Part shown: piece by piece, positions 19,440 through 30,439 of the stretch
How positions within the stretch are numbered: position 1 is the first letter of the stretch
Layout of the letters: each line of letters opens with the position of its first letter
Assembly: GCA_009760855.2 (NCBI GenBank)
Contig: WPIO01000001.1
Coordinates: forward strand, 15,237,001 to 15,301,000
Origin: Cristatella mucedo
Lineage: Eukaryota > Bryozoa > Phylactolaemata > Cristatellidae
Length of the DNA stretch: 64,000 nt
Direction of reading: 5' to 3'
Notes under the pieces: generated by a model
What the model saw: the letters and a program-made list of their open reading frames with translations, nothing else
Told to the model about the DNA's origin: nothing
The model's database searches: none
Translations under genes and position numbers: made by a program

Positions 19440-20135
19440 ATTGGCCGCTTTCAGAAAAACTGTAGGATCTAAAGATGAACTACGCAGACGCCTCTTGCGA
19501 CATCCACTTTTTGGAGATTGACTTCTCGACACTTCTCGATGACCTGTGTCGAGAATCACTACTAGATGCCAAAAAAAGATATGAATTGATGGGAGTTGCG
19601 GTTGAACGAACAATCCGCCGAAGGACTCAAATGTCTAGGGAACTCGCTTAACACGTTGGTCTCGCAGAGGAGGAGTTTCCAAGAATAATGACAGATGGCA
19701 TAGACCATCTCCAAGAAGAACGTACATCCAGGTTTTCCGCCTCACAGATCGTTATTTCAAATTAAGTTTTTTGTTGGAAGTCGAGACGCTCATTAAGACA
19801 CTTGACCAAAAAAAAGACTCCGACAGCAATGTCTAGATCTTGGAGGCGTCTATTGTATACACTTTGACAAAACAGAGCTGTAAAACGAAATACGTGACTG
19901 CATAACGCGTCTTGCCGCACGTCACGACTCTGCACTATCGGCACTAAATGTCTTTTCTAGTCAGTTACGGAGATGTGTTTTTTTCTAATTTTGGAATTGC
20001 CCTGCTATCTCAGTTGCCAGTTGTGAGAAGGTTCATTGAGCAAGCTAAAGACAATCCACTCTTACCTGAGACCACCAATGGGGTAAAACCAACTCTTCGA
20101 TTTGGCCTCGTTAACCATAGAGCATTAAAGCTGTG
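19440..20135 (+). mobile_element. hAT transposase relic 2
   Basis: A plus-strand reading region with RYELMGVAVERTIRRRTQMS, EEEFPRIMTDGIDHLQEERT and later VSYGDVFFSNFGIALL. Its shifted frame has a hATC-like SLSKLKTIHSYLRPPMG and LFDLALLTIEH. Layout agrees with TTF-type/DUF4371 hAT transposases. There are several stops and frame changes. Paralogous to 14242-14640 but retaining more of the protein. No terminal repeats were identified. Confidence 0.65.
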
Positions 20136-20394
20136 ATAGCTACTTCTTACCTTTAGTGCAGTCAATAAAAACTCTCGATATGCTTGTAACTAGCGTGTTA
20201 TTTTTCGTACCTTGTGAGGTGGAACTATGTTTCAAGATTGTTTTCTTCAGGGGTATATACGCTTTTTTAGCTTTGAGCCCAGGCGCCGAAAGGTCTCACT
20301 GCGCCTCTGCCTGCAAACCCACGACTACAGCTGTTTTAGTCACAATCGTGCTTCACGCAGTCGCAGGCAGAAGCCGTACCTGGAAAAGACTAAG
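20136..20394. other. Sequence upstream of the UBE2Z promoter
   Basis: Flank of the hAT relic, then GC-rich DNA approaching the promoter. Frames at 20156-20413 and 20227-20655 run into promoter DNA and are not supported as genes. Confidence 0.35.
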
Positions 20395-20672
20395 AAAGGG
20401 GCGGGGATCGTAGCGGTTTTTCAGTTACTGAGATGCATCATTAAGCTGATCTTACGCGCGCCTCAGCTCAGCGCGCCGGCCGCGCAGCTTTTCAGATATA
20501 CGCGAGCGAGCATAGAATGTGACGTCACGAGGTATAGTCTCGCTGACGTCACAAGGGCTCCGCTACCGCATAAAGGTTTTGCGTATTGCGCGTGCATAAA
20601 GCTTAATAAAATACCCAGTTGCACTCACCTAGTCCACCACCCAGACGCAAGCTGAAGAGTGTGAAACCGCAG
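20395..20672 (+). promoter_or_regulatory. Putative UBE2Z promoter and non-coding exon 1 (copy 1)
   Basis: GC box GGGGCGGGG (20398-20406). Two perfect CRE palindromes TGACGTCA (20520-20527 and 20544-20551) lie within a larger dyad, GTGACGTCACGAG..CTCGCTGACGTCAC. TATA-like CATAAAGC and AATAAAAT lie at 20595-20612. A strong donor, CCGCAG|GTAAGT, follows at 20672/20673 and would pair with the TTTTCAG acceptor at 21550, ahead of the ATG exon. Regulation by CREB/ATF-type factors is inferred from the CREs only. Confidence 0.6.
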
Positions 20673-21550
20673 GTAAGTGCCGGATAGCAGCGCGGCTCGA
20701 GGAGCGACCAGCTCACTGTGCAGGCAGAGCACCGAGCCGGCATTCGAGGTGTTGCTCGGCACTTTGTTCCGTCCATTTACCTTACTACTTTTGAATGTGT
20801 ATTTCTTAGCGGTAGGAACTAAGAACAGCAACAAGCGGCCGTTCTCGATTCTGCTGCAGTTAGCAATTTCATTTTATAAAGCCGAATGCTTGAGGGTGAG
20901 GCTTACTCGCTGCTGTCTATGCGGTGCGGCCATTGCCGTGATGGTGAGTCAACGGGCAGCCGGAATGACGAGCGCGCCTACAGTTCGAGTGTGCATGCGG
21001 GCTGGGTCCCTGCTAATCAATAGCATTAGGAGCTACCTTCTACCTGTACAGCAGCTAGCTGTCGGTTGTGCTCCGGGCTAAGTTTATTATACTCGGGGCG
21101 GGCTTCGAACCACTCAGATCAAGCCCTCTTGAGAGATTAAGTATCAGTAATATTGTTACGAGCAGGAGAACTAGTGGACTGCATGCATTGGCTGTTGTCA
21201 CACTCAGGTTCTGTTCTGCTGCTATGGATTCGATTCGCGCGTATAAATGACATGAACTTGCTTTGCTGCTGGAGCCCCTGCAACTCGCGATCGTAACCGG
21301 AAGTGTGCTTAGATTAGGGAAAAAGTATAATTCCTTTGTATTGCGCCCTAGGAGAACTCAATCTCTATTCATGCTCTTCGCATATGCCACGGGGCTCGAG
21401 CCCACGTCCTCGGCCAGACCTTAATCGGGGCGAGCACCTTAACCACTGAGCCAACCAAGCCTTACATTGCACCTGCCCGCTGCATTTTACTCGGCCGCCT
21501 GCATATATCGCCTAAAAGCACGTTTAGCACACGTGTTTTGATGTTTTCAG
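20673..21550 (+). other. Inferred 5' UTR intron of UBE2Z
   Basis: Bounded by GTAAGT and TTTTCAG. It contains a tRNA-derived SINE in antisense (21325-21463). Frames such as 20677-21081 differ between copies by single-base indels and are not supported. Confidence 0.5.
21325..21463 (-). mobile_element. tRNA-derived SINE, family 1 (copy 1)
   Basis: Minus-strand head GGCTTGGTTGGCTCAGTGGT with A-box-like TGGCTCAGTGG and B-box-like GGGCTCGAGCCCC. The tail GAATAGAGATTGAGTTCTCC then TAGGGCGC and GAATTATA resembles the 3' end of the L2/CR1 LINEs here. Could be mistaken for a tRNA gene, but the anticodon arm is not canonical and the tail is SINE-like. Confidence 0.75.
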
Positions 21551-21575
21551 CGCATCCGTCACGAAGAGTTCTACA

Positions 21576-24500
21576 ATGGCGTACAGATGGGATCCTCTTA
21601 ACTGCCCTGATTGGGATGCCGACAAACCTAGCTCGGTGTGCATTAAAAGAATAACACGGTACGGCCGCCAGTGCTGCTTTCTTACGTGCTCAAGAGTTAT
21701 GCGAGGGTGGCTGCATTTCTCAGTAAGCCGCCACCTTCACGTAATCCTCTATTCAAGCTTCCGACTATGTAGACTTGTCTACCGTGCGAGAACGCATTTT
21801 CTGTCGACCAAATCTATGCGGTACATCTTCGCATAGCTTTGAACTGACCGAAACACGTGCGTTAGGTGGCTCGCACGGGCACAGAGGCACCGACTGAAGA
21901 AGTGGAGCCTTAAGCTACTTGCGAGTTGGCTCCGATAGACGTCCAAAAACTCCAACTAACTTTAATTTAAACTTCGTTTAAATAACTCTACTTTGCCGCA
22001 TGCTTTTCTACTCCAATGCTTACGATGTGCCCTGACTGGATATGAGTGTGCGACACTCACTATCTGAGGTTGCCTTACCTGGAGGCCAAAGAAATTAAAG
22101 CTTTTATAATATTTTATTTAGACTGTCAAAAAAGGTTGTAAATTAAATGCGTTGGAAAGTATGTGAGACTCAGGTAAATCCATAAGTGCCAACATGAAAT
22201 ACAGCAGTAGGTTGATATCTTGCTAATTGTCTCACCGGCTTGCGTTTCAGTGATATGATGAATTATTTTGAGGACGCTGCTCCTGGAATTTACATGGTTG
22301 TGGATGAAGATGTCGGTACCAAGGTACTGCACGGCCTGTTACTGACCTTGCAAATGTATTGCCCGCAATGGCCATTGAGGTTGCAGCAAGCATATTCTTA
22401 TTTGCTGGAGTTTTCAGGGAAATTTTAAATAATTATCAATTAAATTTTTCCATCCTGCATAAACAGGTGCGTCTCTGCAAGCGCAAATCCTTGTAGTAAT
22501 TCGTTTCGCCCTAATTGAGCTAGCCCTCACAACTCTGCTGCAACGTAATGCAGAAAAATCAGGTAAACCAATCAAAATCCAAGGTTCAGGTAATCACATT
22601 TGTGTTGCAGATACACGCGCTTGTGGTTGGACCAGATGGCACTCCGTACGAAGGAGGGTTCTTCTACTTTGTCCTAAGGTGTCCGGCAGACTATCCATGC
22701 AGCCCACCTCGAGTTAGAAACATGACGACAAGCTCGGGCCGGGTTCGCTTTAATCCAAACTTCTATGCCAATGGAATGGTGTGCCTCAGCTTACTTGGGT
22801 AAGGCATTATCACGCTTTACAGTAGATAATTGTATCACTGTAGTTAGCCCGCGCGTCTCTTCATCTAGGTAATCGTAACTTTCTCTTTGCTAACCTTCTT
22901 TCGCAAACAAAAGACTGCTTTCCCGAAGCCACCTACTGCACCTACTCGGCCTGTTGAAATGTACCTAAATCTATAACCCTAAACTGTTTTCCTAAACTAT
23001 TTCTGAGGGTGCGACTCAAGAGAGTGTTCTTGGTGCGGTTGTCCACTGCTACACTTGCTTAAACATTCAAGCTACCGCAGCTGCTGGACTTGTTTCAGGC
23101 GGAGTGGGTTGGGCGTGGGAGCATAGTGGTCCTGGCTCTCGCCTAATGCCAAGATTTCGGTTTTGTTTCAGTACATATTCCGGGCCTGGTTGGTCCAGTG
23201 GACTGAGCTTAATGACCTTGCTAATCTCAATTCAATCACTGATGAGTGAAAACCCTTATAGCAACGAGCCAGGTTTTGCAGGAAGGGTAATGTTGAATTC
23301 GCGAAAAGCCATGCCTCGCATCCTATCCTATTTGCTATACGTGTGCACTGCTCTTAGCTCTATTGTTTCCTTGCAGGAAGACGCAAAATCACATAGATAC
23401 AAAGACTTCGTTCTGCACGAGACTCTTCGAGTTGCAGTTTGTGAGACCTTGGAAAATACACAAGGTCTTCCTGAATTATTTAGGTATAGCTTTCATTTTC
23501 CGGTTTTTCCTCCTCCGCTTGCTGGTGCGTAATTGTTTTGCCGTGTCGACAGAAGGTAAAACCTAAAATCGTTAAACCCGTAGACGCTTGAGAGGCTTGT
23601 CGATAGCGGCACCACTCACTACCTCAGCACAAGCGCCTTGCGGCTTTGTGGAGTTATACGACTTATGCGAATTATAGCGACCAACCTAGGTTACTTCACT
23701 TGCTTGGGCTATCCAAGTTCCTCACTCATCCGATGTGCTATTAGGGACATTGGATGAGTGACTGAACAAACTGGACAAAATGAGTGATGAGAGACAAACT
23801 TGAACGGATATGCCGTAAGCGGCAGCATAGAGTACATTCTTGTATGCCTTTGCAGTTCCGTTAGTGCTTAGTCGCAGTAAACCTGTGACACCTCGGTTAC
23901 GATTTCTGGCTTCTGGTAGGAATTAGTTAACATTGATTTCTGATGCACTTTGTATGAGCAAAGCCTGCTGCACTTTTGTGCAATAAAATCGTTTCTACTT
24001 ACATTTTAGGGAGATTGTGGAGACCCTATTCGTAGAAGACTGCTCCCGTTTAATTTCGGTCTGCAAGGCAAAGAGCCATCTTAATGGTCAACCAATGGAG
24101 GTAAGTTTAGCGATAAGTCGGTACGTACCCGTAAGCGGTTTTAGGCTCACTAATTTATCTCGTAGCTCCAGACTTTCTATATTTTATCAAAAGCATTTCT
24201 TCCTCGCTATACATAACTTCCTAGAAAACCCAACTGACTTTGCTAGGTTTTTCACTTTCTTTTGGTTACATGAGATGAGGTCTAAGGAAGATCATGTGTT
24301 GGCTGCATGCAGTATTTGGTGTAAAACTTTTGCAGCAAGATTTGACTATTGCGAACATAGCTAATCCCATATTGCGCTAATAAAAGATTTGCTTCACTGG
24401 CTACTTTACATTCCTTTACCAGTTGCAGTACTGACATTTGACCTTCACTTGTAGGACCCTTTTGACGGTCGACGGAGTACGTACGACTTTGCTGCCATTT

Positions 24501-24586
24501 TGACTCGCCTGCAGGCTCTTCACCAACAACTGGCAGACAAATATAAGGACAGTTTACGATTTGAAGACGAAAGCGATAAGCAGTGA
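21576..24586 (+). CDS. UBE2Z: UBE2Z-like ubiquitin-conjugating enzyme E2 (copy 1, intact)
   Basis: In vertebrates UBE2Z (USE1) takes ubiquitin or FAT10 from UBA6 through a Cys thioester. Seven coding exons: 21576-21658, 22251-22323, 22611-22798, 23172-23286, 23377-23483, 24010-24100, 24455-24586. All have GT/AG borders and compatible phases, giving 262 residues. Landmarks: [65 protein letters not shown] with catalytic Cys; [23 protein letters not shown]; a C-terminal DPFDGRR...[12 protein letters not shown] helix. This aligns with human UBE2Z throughout. The long human N-terminal extension and the C-terminal tail are absent. LGTW, common in E2s, is LGTY here. The ATG follows a 5' UTR acceptor. 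AATAAA is at 24707. Confidence 0.93.
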
Positions 24587-24706
24587 TACGGTCGAATCGA
24601 TGCTTAATTGTAGTCTTCTTCCGCTGAATAGGCACGTCTAATTTTTGATAGCAATGCGTGTTGCATTACAGTACAGGTCTTGCTCTTAATAGTATCGGCT
24701 ACTTCA

Positions 24707-24712
24707 AATAAA
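24707..24712 (+). terminator. UBE2Z polyadenylation signal (copy 1)
   Basis: AATAAA 120 bp after the stop codon. Mirrored as TTTATT at 35213-35218 and 55780-55785 in the inverted copies. Confidence 0.65.
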
Positions 24713-24819
24713 TCCGTGGCGCAAGGAAGCTGGTTGGTGTTATACCTGATCAATTTAGCAGTGGCACATTTGTACTTCCGCAGCCATGCTTTTGAATAGC
24801 CGGTCCTCTCTCAGAGAAG

Positions 24820-25925
24820 TTAAGCAAAGGGACGGGACCAAGGCGCGGCAGTGCCTCTGTGCTACCACAGATATTTCCTATTATTGTTCCTAATAGTGCG
24901 TCCTAGTACCCTCACAGAAAAGGTGCAACTCTTTAATTATTCTGGTCGCTTCGCTACCATCGACACGGCAGGAGCTGCACAGAGTAATATACTGTAGGTA
25001 CCAAATTCGTCATGCCCAAATAATATCAGACAGAACTTATGGGATGAATGTGTGCAAATCATAGGGCAGAGAAAGCTTCACCAAGCTTTCTTTAGCTTTT
25101 TCTGCCGTCATGATCAAGCAAAGCTAGCTCGCAATGGGCCTGCCAATTCTGGCCCGACAAACCCGGCATTGGTTTCCGGTAGGACCAGCACGGGACATGG
25201 TCGCCGTTGACATTCTAAAACTTCCGATGTCTTCTCATGGGCGAGAGTACTTGCCTGTGTAGCAAGACTACTCCGCAAAATGGGTGGAGCTGTACTACTA
25301 CGACGTCAACGAGCAGAAGCAGCTGGTGATGCGTTGCTGCCTATATTCGCTAGGTTCGGATCCCCTCGGTTTCTGCACTCTAACCAGTGAACTAATTTTG
25401 AAAGTGAATTGGTGCACAGGCTTTGCCAGTACTGTGGTGTGGTTGAGGGTGTGAACCGGACACTGCTGGCCATGCTGGGAAAAACATGTGAGCATACACC
25501 CGGCCAATGGGAAGACACGCTGAACCTGTTACTCTACGTATACCGAACCGCCACACACACTGCCAAAATCTTACACGCAGACAAAACAAGACGCAAATTC
25601 TGAGGGCCACCTATGTCACATTTTCCTACAGCTGTTGTGAGAGTACTTCTAACAACAGGATTGATGCCATGGCAAAATTTGATGCCAACGTGCCACCTCT
25701 CTCCCATGAGCTACCTATGCCTGTAATACCTGCAGCAGAGATCGCAAAAACCCAACAACACGAAGACCGCCTATATGGAACCAGGATTACGCCTGGCCTT
25801 AAGCTAGTATGCACGTTGGATAAGATTAATGAGGCAGGAATGTTGAGACTGTGAGAGAGAATGTATACCCCAGCCCGTGGTGCGAAGCAGCTAAATGTTG
25901 TTGTCTGCCGCCTACTTATACCTCT
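24820..25925 (+). repeat. Block M, copy 1 (UBE2Z downstream DNA plus Gypsy relic)
   Basis: 24750-25030 resembles the single-copy DNA at 12160-12370 downstream of the old UBE2Z relic. The rest carries the Ty3/Gypsy fossil. Copies: 25966-26690 (-), 34140-35130 (-), 52880-53935 (+), 54925-55690 (-). Together with 25966-26690 it forms a large palindrome with a spacer of about 400 bp. Confidence 0.85.
25040..25925 (+). mobile_element. Ty3/Gypsy-type LTR retrotransposon fossil, integrase region
   Basis: The translated sequence shows the integrase core neighbourhood (AVDILKLPMSSHGREYLPV) and a C-terminal part (HRLCQYCGVVEGVNRTLLAM, LLLYVYRTATH), typical of Ty3/Gypsy integrases. It is broken, with several interruptions and a rearranged end. 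No gag, protease or reverse transcriptase was found, and no LTR pair was identified. It predates the block amplification, since every block M copy carries it. A short hairpin (AGAAAGCTT-cacc-AAGCTTTCT) is at 25070-25091. Confidence 0.8.
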
Positions 25926-26690
25926 GTTGACTACTCCGCAAAATGGGTGGAGCTGTACTACTCGAAATGTGTGTGTGGCGGTTCGGTATACGTAGAGTAA
26001 CAGGTTCAGCGTGTCTTCCCATTGGCCGGGTGTATGCTCACATGTTTTTCCCAGCATGGCCAGCAGTGTCCGGTTCACACCCTCAACCACACCACAGTAC
26101 TGGCAAAGCCTGTGCACAATTCACTTTCAAAATTAGTTCACTGGTCAGAGTGCAGAAACCGAGGGGATCCGAACCTAGCGAATATAGGCAGCAACGCATC
26201 ACCAGCTGCTTCTGCTCGTTGACGTCGTAGTAGTACAGCTCCACCCATTTTGCGGAGTAGTCCTGCTACACAGGCAAGTACTCTCGCCCATGAGAAGACA
26301 TCGGAAGTTTTAGAATGTCAACGGCGACCATTTCCCGTGCTGGTCCTACCGGAAACCAATGCCGGGTTTGTCGGGCCAGAATTGGCAGGCCCATTGCGAG
26401 CTAGCTTTGCTCAAGCGGAATGTCGCTGATAACTGCCATGGTCGGCGGATGTGTCAGCGCTGACGACATTATTTGGGCATGACGAATTTGGTACCTACAG
26501 TATATTACTCTGTGCAGCTCCTGCCGTGTCGATGGTAGCGAAGCGACCAGAATAATTAAAGAGTTGCACCTCTCTGTGAGGGTACTAGGACGCACTATTA
26601 GGAACAATAATAGGAAATATCTGTGGTAGCACAGAGGCACTGCCGCGCCTTGGTCCCGTCCCTTTGCTTAACTTCTCTGAGAGAGGACCG
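25926..26690 (-). mobile_element. Inverted block M copy with Gypsy fossil
   Basis: From 25966 it is the reverse of 24820-25560. 25926-25962 repeats a piece of the relic in the plus direction. The 26400-26460 part differs from copy 1: it carries GTCAGCGCTGACGACATTAT, as at 53100-53165, in place of the hairpin-bearing segment. Broken fossil. Confidence 0.8.
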
Positions 26691-26820
26691 GCTACCTAAA
26701 TTCCTAGATGCCTCTGAACAGTAGCCTTTTTTCCGAATCTCTGCACTGACTGAGACGTAGGTACCTGACCACGTGGAATAAACAATGATCCCGATTAGGG
26801 CAAACGAACCTTACTCTTTC

Positions 26821-27008
26821 GCGGATTCAAAAAATACTAGCCGATTCAACAGCCTCTTTTGTATACCAGCACAAGAGCCTTTACGGCTATCCCCGCCGCT
26901 TGCATTAAAGGATCGCTCACCGCAGGATTCAAATCCAGGACCTGAGACTGTTGTACCTCGGGACCGAAGTCATGAAAAACAGCCGCCTTAGATAGTGTGT
27001 CAGCCCAG
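26821..27008 (-). mobile_element. tRNA-derived SINE, family 2 (block A copy 2, left)
   Basis: Copy of the element at 2985-3172, nearly identical. Confidence 0.6.
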
Positions 27009-27846
27009 CTCACCCTATATAGGTCGCATCTTAAATTTATGCTGACGTTACAAAGTTAATCAACATCATGAGTTAACACTTTCCGCGATTTCGTGGAGGT
27101 GCAGCATACCCCATTGCAGCGCCTAGTGATGTCTCCTGACACCGTTGCACAGCTTTAGAGTTCATTACGCAGAGTTGCTCCTAAATAAAGCGCGTGCTTG
27201 TGATATAAGATCTGTAGTTCCCAGAAGCTCAGCCATTTGTTAACTCAGCTAAGGGATTAATGATCGGCCTATTAAGCTTAATGTTTGATTCGACGGCGGA
27301 CAGGCGACGTCACACGAACATCTTGGCGGGCATCCGCAACGCATACTCAGTGAATGCTCCCAGCGGGACTTCACATGGCCTCCCGTGCGCAGAACAGTCG
27401 AGCCTCTTCCAAAAAACGCACGGCACATCAAGGGCGGGCCCGCGTACAACAGCCAAATGCTGGCTTGCAGTCAATACGACATCACCAAGAGCACGTGTCC
27501 TTCGGCAGGTCCGGCGTATCTATGAAAACACGGAGAAAGGCCCTTGCCACTCTCAAGAGTGTAAGAGAGCAGCTGGTGCATGGCTAATGTAATCCGGACT
27601 AGTCATACGATCGCAAACTTTTACCGCGTTGCCGGCGTCGATCACTGGCTACTAGATATAGCTGCGAGATGGAGCTTTAATGCGAAGTTACCAGCGTGCT
27701 ACTGTTTAGCTCCTTAAGCAAAAGTTCACATTCCTGCACATGTTTTTACGATTCGTAAGTCCCATAGGAACTCTCCTTTTTGAATACTCAGCACATCATG
27801 AGTGTAATCGTAGAGATTAATTGTTTTCAACAGTGGCAAGCAGTTA

Positions 27847-28042
27847 TGCCCCGTGATTATGAACTATGAACTTGACAGCCGAGCATCGATTGAGAACTAT
27901 AAGCTTTGCCTAATGCCTACATTCCTTAAAATGTGGACGCTTATGAAACGGTCGCGATAAGTTGAGGTTTATGAGCCAAATTATGTATGACTATTGTTAT
28001 TGATTATGTTAGTGATTATTGGGGCTAATGACCTGCCTGCTG
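27847..28042 (+). repeat. T repeat fragment (block A copy 2)
   Basis: Copy of 4011-4206. Confidence 0.75.
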
Positions 28043-28382
28043 AAAGGGTTTATTGAACTCTCGGCGCACCTAGCATTCAAGTACCCGGTTTTATGAGGCT
28101 GCAGTTACCAAAACCAGCTTCCCCATTTCTTACTCCTCCGGCAGCTGTACCGCAGTCACCTCCTAAGAGTCCCAAACTTCTATTTCTGGAGTCCCAAATG
28201 ACTTGGTAATTAAGACACGGTGTAAGCTGGGCCAAAAATTTCAGCGTTCGGTCCGCCAGTTGCGACTTTCCGCGAAAGTCAACAAACCCACACCATAGCG
28301 TGGCTAATCTCTATTTCGTATCTGCCACGTCTTTCTCCAAAAGCGTCGCGTTTTTACCCACTATGGTTTTTAGGCAGTCTAA

Positions 28383-28895
28383 TTAAGCTTCAAGATGCTC
28401 TGATGAATCGTTGGTGAGGTCGTGCGAAGACTTTAAACGAGCAACCACTTCTTTCTGCGTAAATGACATTTCTGTCCCTGGCGCTATGACCACGTTAAGC
28501 TTGGAGAATATAACTGCCAACTGAGCATTACCGCTATCAATAAAAACCACTTGTACACCTCCTACTGACAAATAATAGTGTCTAAATACTGGTTCATTCC
28601 AGCTAGCGCATGCTGAGTACTTGCCTCGGCTACCTCCAAACCATGAGTCAACCCAGAAAGCACTTTGTCTTCCCCAAAGGTATGCTCAAGCATTATCATC
28701 ATCCCCTTATACTGAGTGTCCCGTAGGTTCTGACTGCACGTCAGCGTCTGATAACTGTCTTACTTTGCTACGAGTCACCGTATCGGCCGTCGCCATACGG
28801 TCAGCAGCAGGTTGCCAACGACAGAGCAAAACAGAAAGCACGAGCACGAAATACATGGTTGACCCGGACACCAATGTTATGACCGCGAAACCCAC
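28383..28895 (-). pseudogene. Decayed unknown reading region (block A copy 2)
   Basis: Copy of 4555-5057. The N-terminal 62-codon frame with the hydrophobic segment is unchanged. Function unknown. Confidence 0.3.
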
Positions 28896-29011
28896 ACTAG
28901 TTCGGATAGCGGCTCAGCGTATAGCGGCACGATACGTGCAATGTGCGAAGACCTGACGCTAGCAATGAGCCGACACTGAAACACAGCCCTCAATATTTTG
29001 CATTCAACGCT

Positions 29012-29797
29012 AGCAATAACACCGTATTAGTAAAGACACAAAAAAGCCCGTATTCTACAGCTGATACACCTAGGTGACTTCCTACTGACTTGCTAACAGG
29101 CTCACACCAGCCCGCACCAGCCCGCACCAGCCCGCACCAGCCCGCACCAGCCCGCACCAGCCCGCACCAGCCCGCACCAGCCCGCACCAGCCCGCACCAG
29201 CCCGCACCAGCCCGCACCAGCCCGCACCAGCCCGCACCAGCCCGCACCAGCCCGCACCAGCCCGCACCAGCCCGCACCAGCCCGCACCACCCCGCACCAC
29301 CCCGCGCACCAGCCCGCACCAGCCCGCACCAGCCCGCACCAGCCCGCACCAGCCCGCACCAGCCCGCACCAGCCCGCACCAGCCCGCACCAGCCCGCACC
29401 AGCCCGCACCAGCCCGCACCAGCCCGCACCAGCCCGCACCAGCCCGCACCAGCCCGCACCAGCCCGCACCAGCCCGCACCAGCTCACAGCAGCTCACAGC
29501 AGCTCACAGCAGCTCACAGCAGCTCACAGCAGCTCACGCTCAGTGCTAGGCTCACCAAGCGGCATCATTGCTCCAAGACCACGACTGCCGTCAGGCACAA
29601 GCTTTATATAGCAGGCAGGTCATAAGTAATAAAGTCACAATAATCACAAGCATAATCACTAACAATAATCATACATAATTTTGCTCATAAACCTCAACTT
29701 ATCGCGACCGTCTCATTAGCGTCCTGGTTCGTCTGTAAAGCACACAGTTATCAATCGTGGCTCAGCTGTCAAGTTCAAAGCTCATATTCGCGGGGCA
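29012..29797 (-). repeat. T repeat with minisatellite (block A copy 2)
   Basis: Copy of 5175-6235 with a shorter decamer array. Right flank CAATAACACCGTATTAG, left end TAATGCCCCGCG in reverse. Confidence 0.8.
29099..29540. repeat. Decamer minisatellite, about 43 units
   Basis: AGCCCGCACC units with a central irregularity (CACCACCCCGCACCACCCCG near 29285-29305), then about five AGCTCACAGC units on the right. It lacks the AGCTCGCACC units on the left of copy 1. Confidence 0.95.
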
Positions 29798-30204
29798 TTA
29801 CAAAGCCATCCATCGATTAAAAGGCGACGAAGTTGGATTGAATACAATATTTATCTTACTATTTAAAACTACGTTTATCCCGGAACTGACGTTGCATCAA
29901 CAATTGGCAGCGATAAAAGGCTACTCCGGGAAGACGTTTTAATGACGGAAGGTGTTATCTCAACGGGCCGCCTGCTGAGAAAGTCTGCAGTAGCATTACT
30001 GTCGTCAGGTTTGAAACATCTGGAACGAATGGCTGGATCGACGTGCAGCTTGGCTTCAGCACCCTCAAGCTTTTCCGAACAAACTCAGCTAAGACAAACC
30101 CGGAATATGAAGTCAGAGAACATCATACCAGTTACATTTTATGTGATCCAACTAATCGTGGCTGAATAAATTAGGGCCACTGCAATTCACCACGAGACTA
30201 GGTA

Positions 30205-30395
30205 GAGGTTATCGTACCTAGGTAAGGTGGTTGCTTTTCACGACCTCGGCCGAGGTCGGGATTCAAATCCTGAGGTGGGTGATTCTTGTATAGCCGCTTC
30301 AAACGGTGATGATAGCCGTATGGGCTCTTCTGTGTCGCTATACAAAAGAGGCTGTTGAATCAGTTAGAATATTTTTTACCTAGCATCTTGTATTG
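30205..30395 (+). mobile_element. tRNA-derived SINE, family 2 (block A copy 2, right)
   Basis: Copy of 6635-6830. The central palindrome is shortened here to CGACCTCGGCCGAGGTCG. Confidence 0.6.
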
Positions 30396-30439
30396 TTCGA
30401 TATTTGGGTTAAATGACTTCCCCAGAGTATGTACGTATG

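Larger units (their letters stand above)
14054..24820 (+). repeat. Block D, copy 1 (carries UBE2Z)
   Basis: Mirrored at about 35130-45860 with a position sum of 59912 to 59925 along its length, so only a few small indels separate them. A second inverted copy lies at 55690-63387. It holds a partial T repeat, two hAT relics, LINE relics, microsatellites and the UBE2Z gene. Confidence 0.93.

Noticed and set aside
20227-21081. Frames of 134-146 codons near the UBE2Z promoter
   Set aside because: They overlap the CRE/GC-box region and the inferred splice donor, differ between copies by run-length changes and show no domain.
21395-21463. tRNA gene in the UBE2Z intron
   Set aside because: Has A- and B-box-like motifs, but the middle does not form a normal anticodon arm and it continues into a LINE-like tail shared with the copy at 63.8 kb. 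A SINE fits better.
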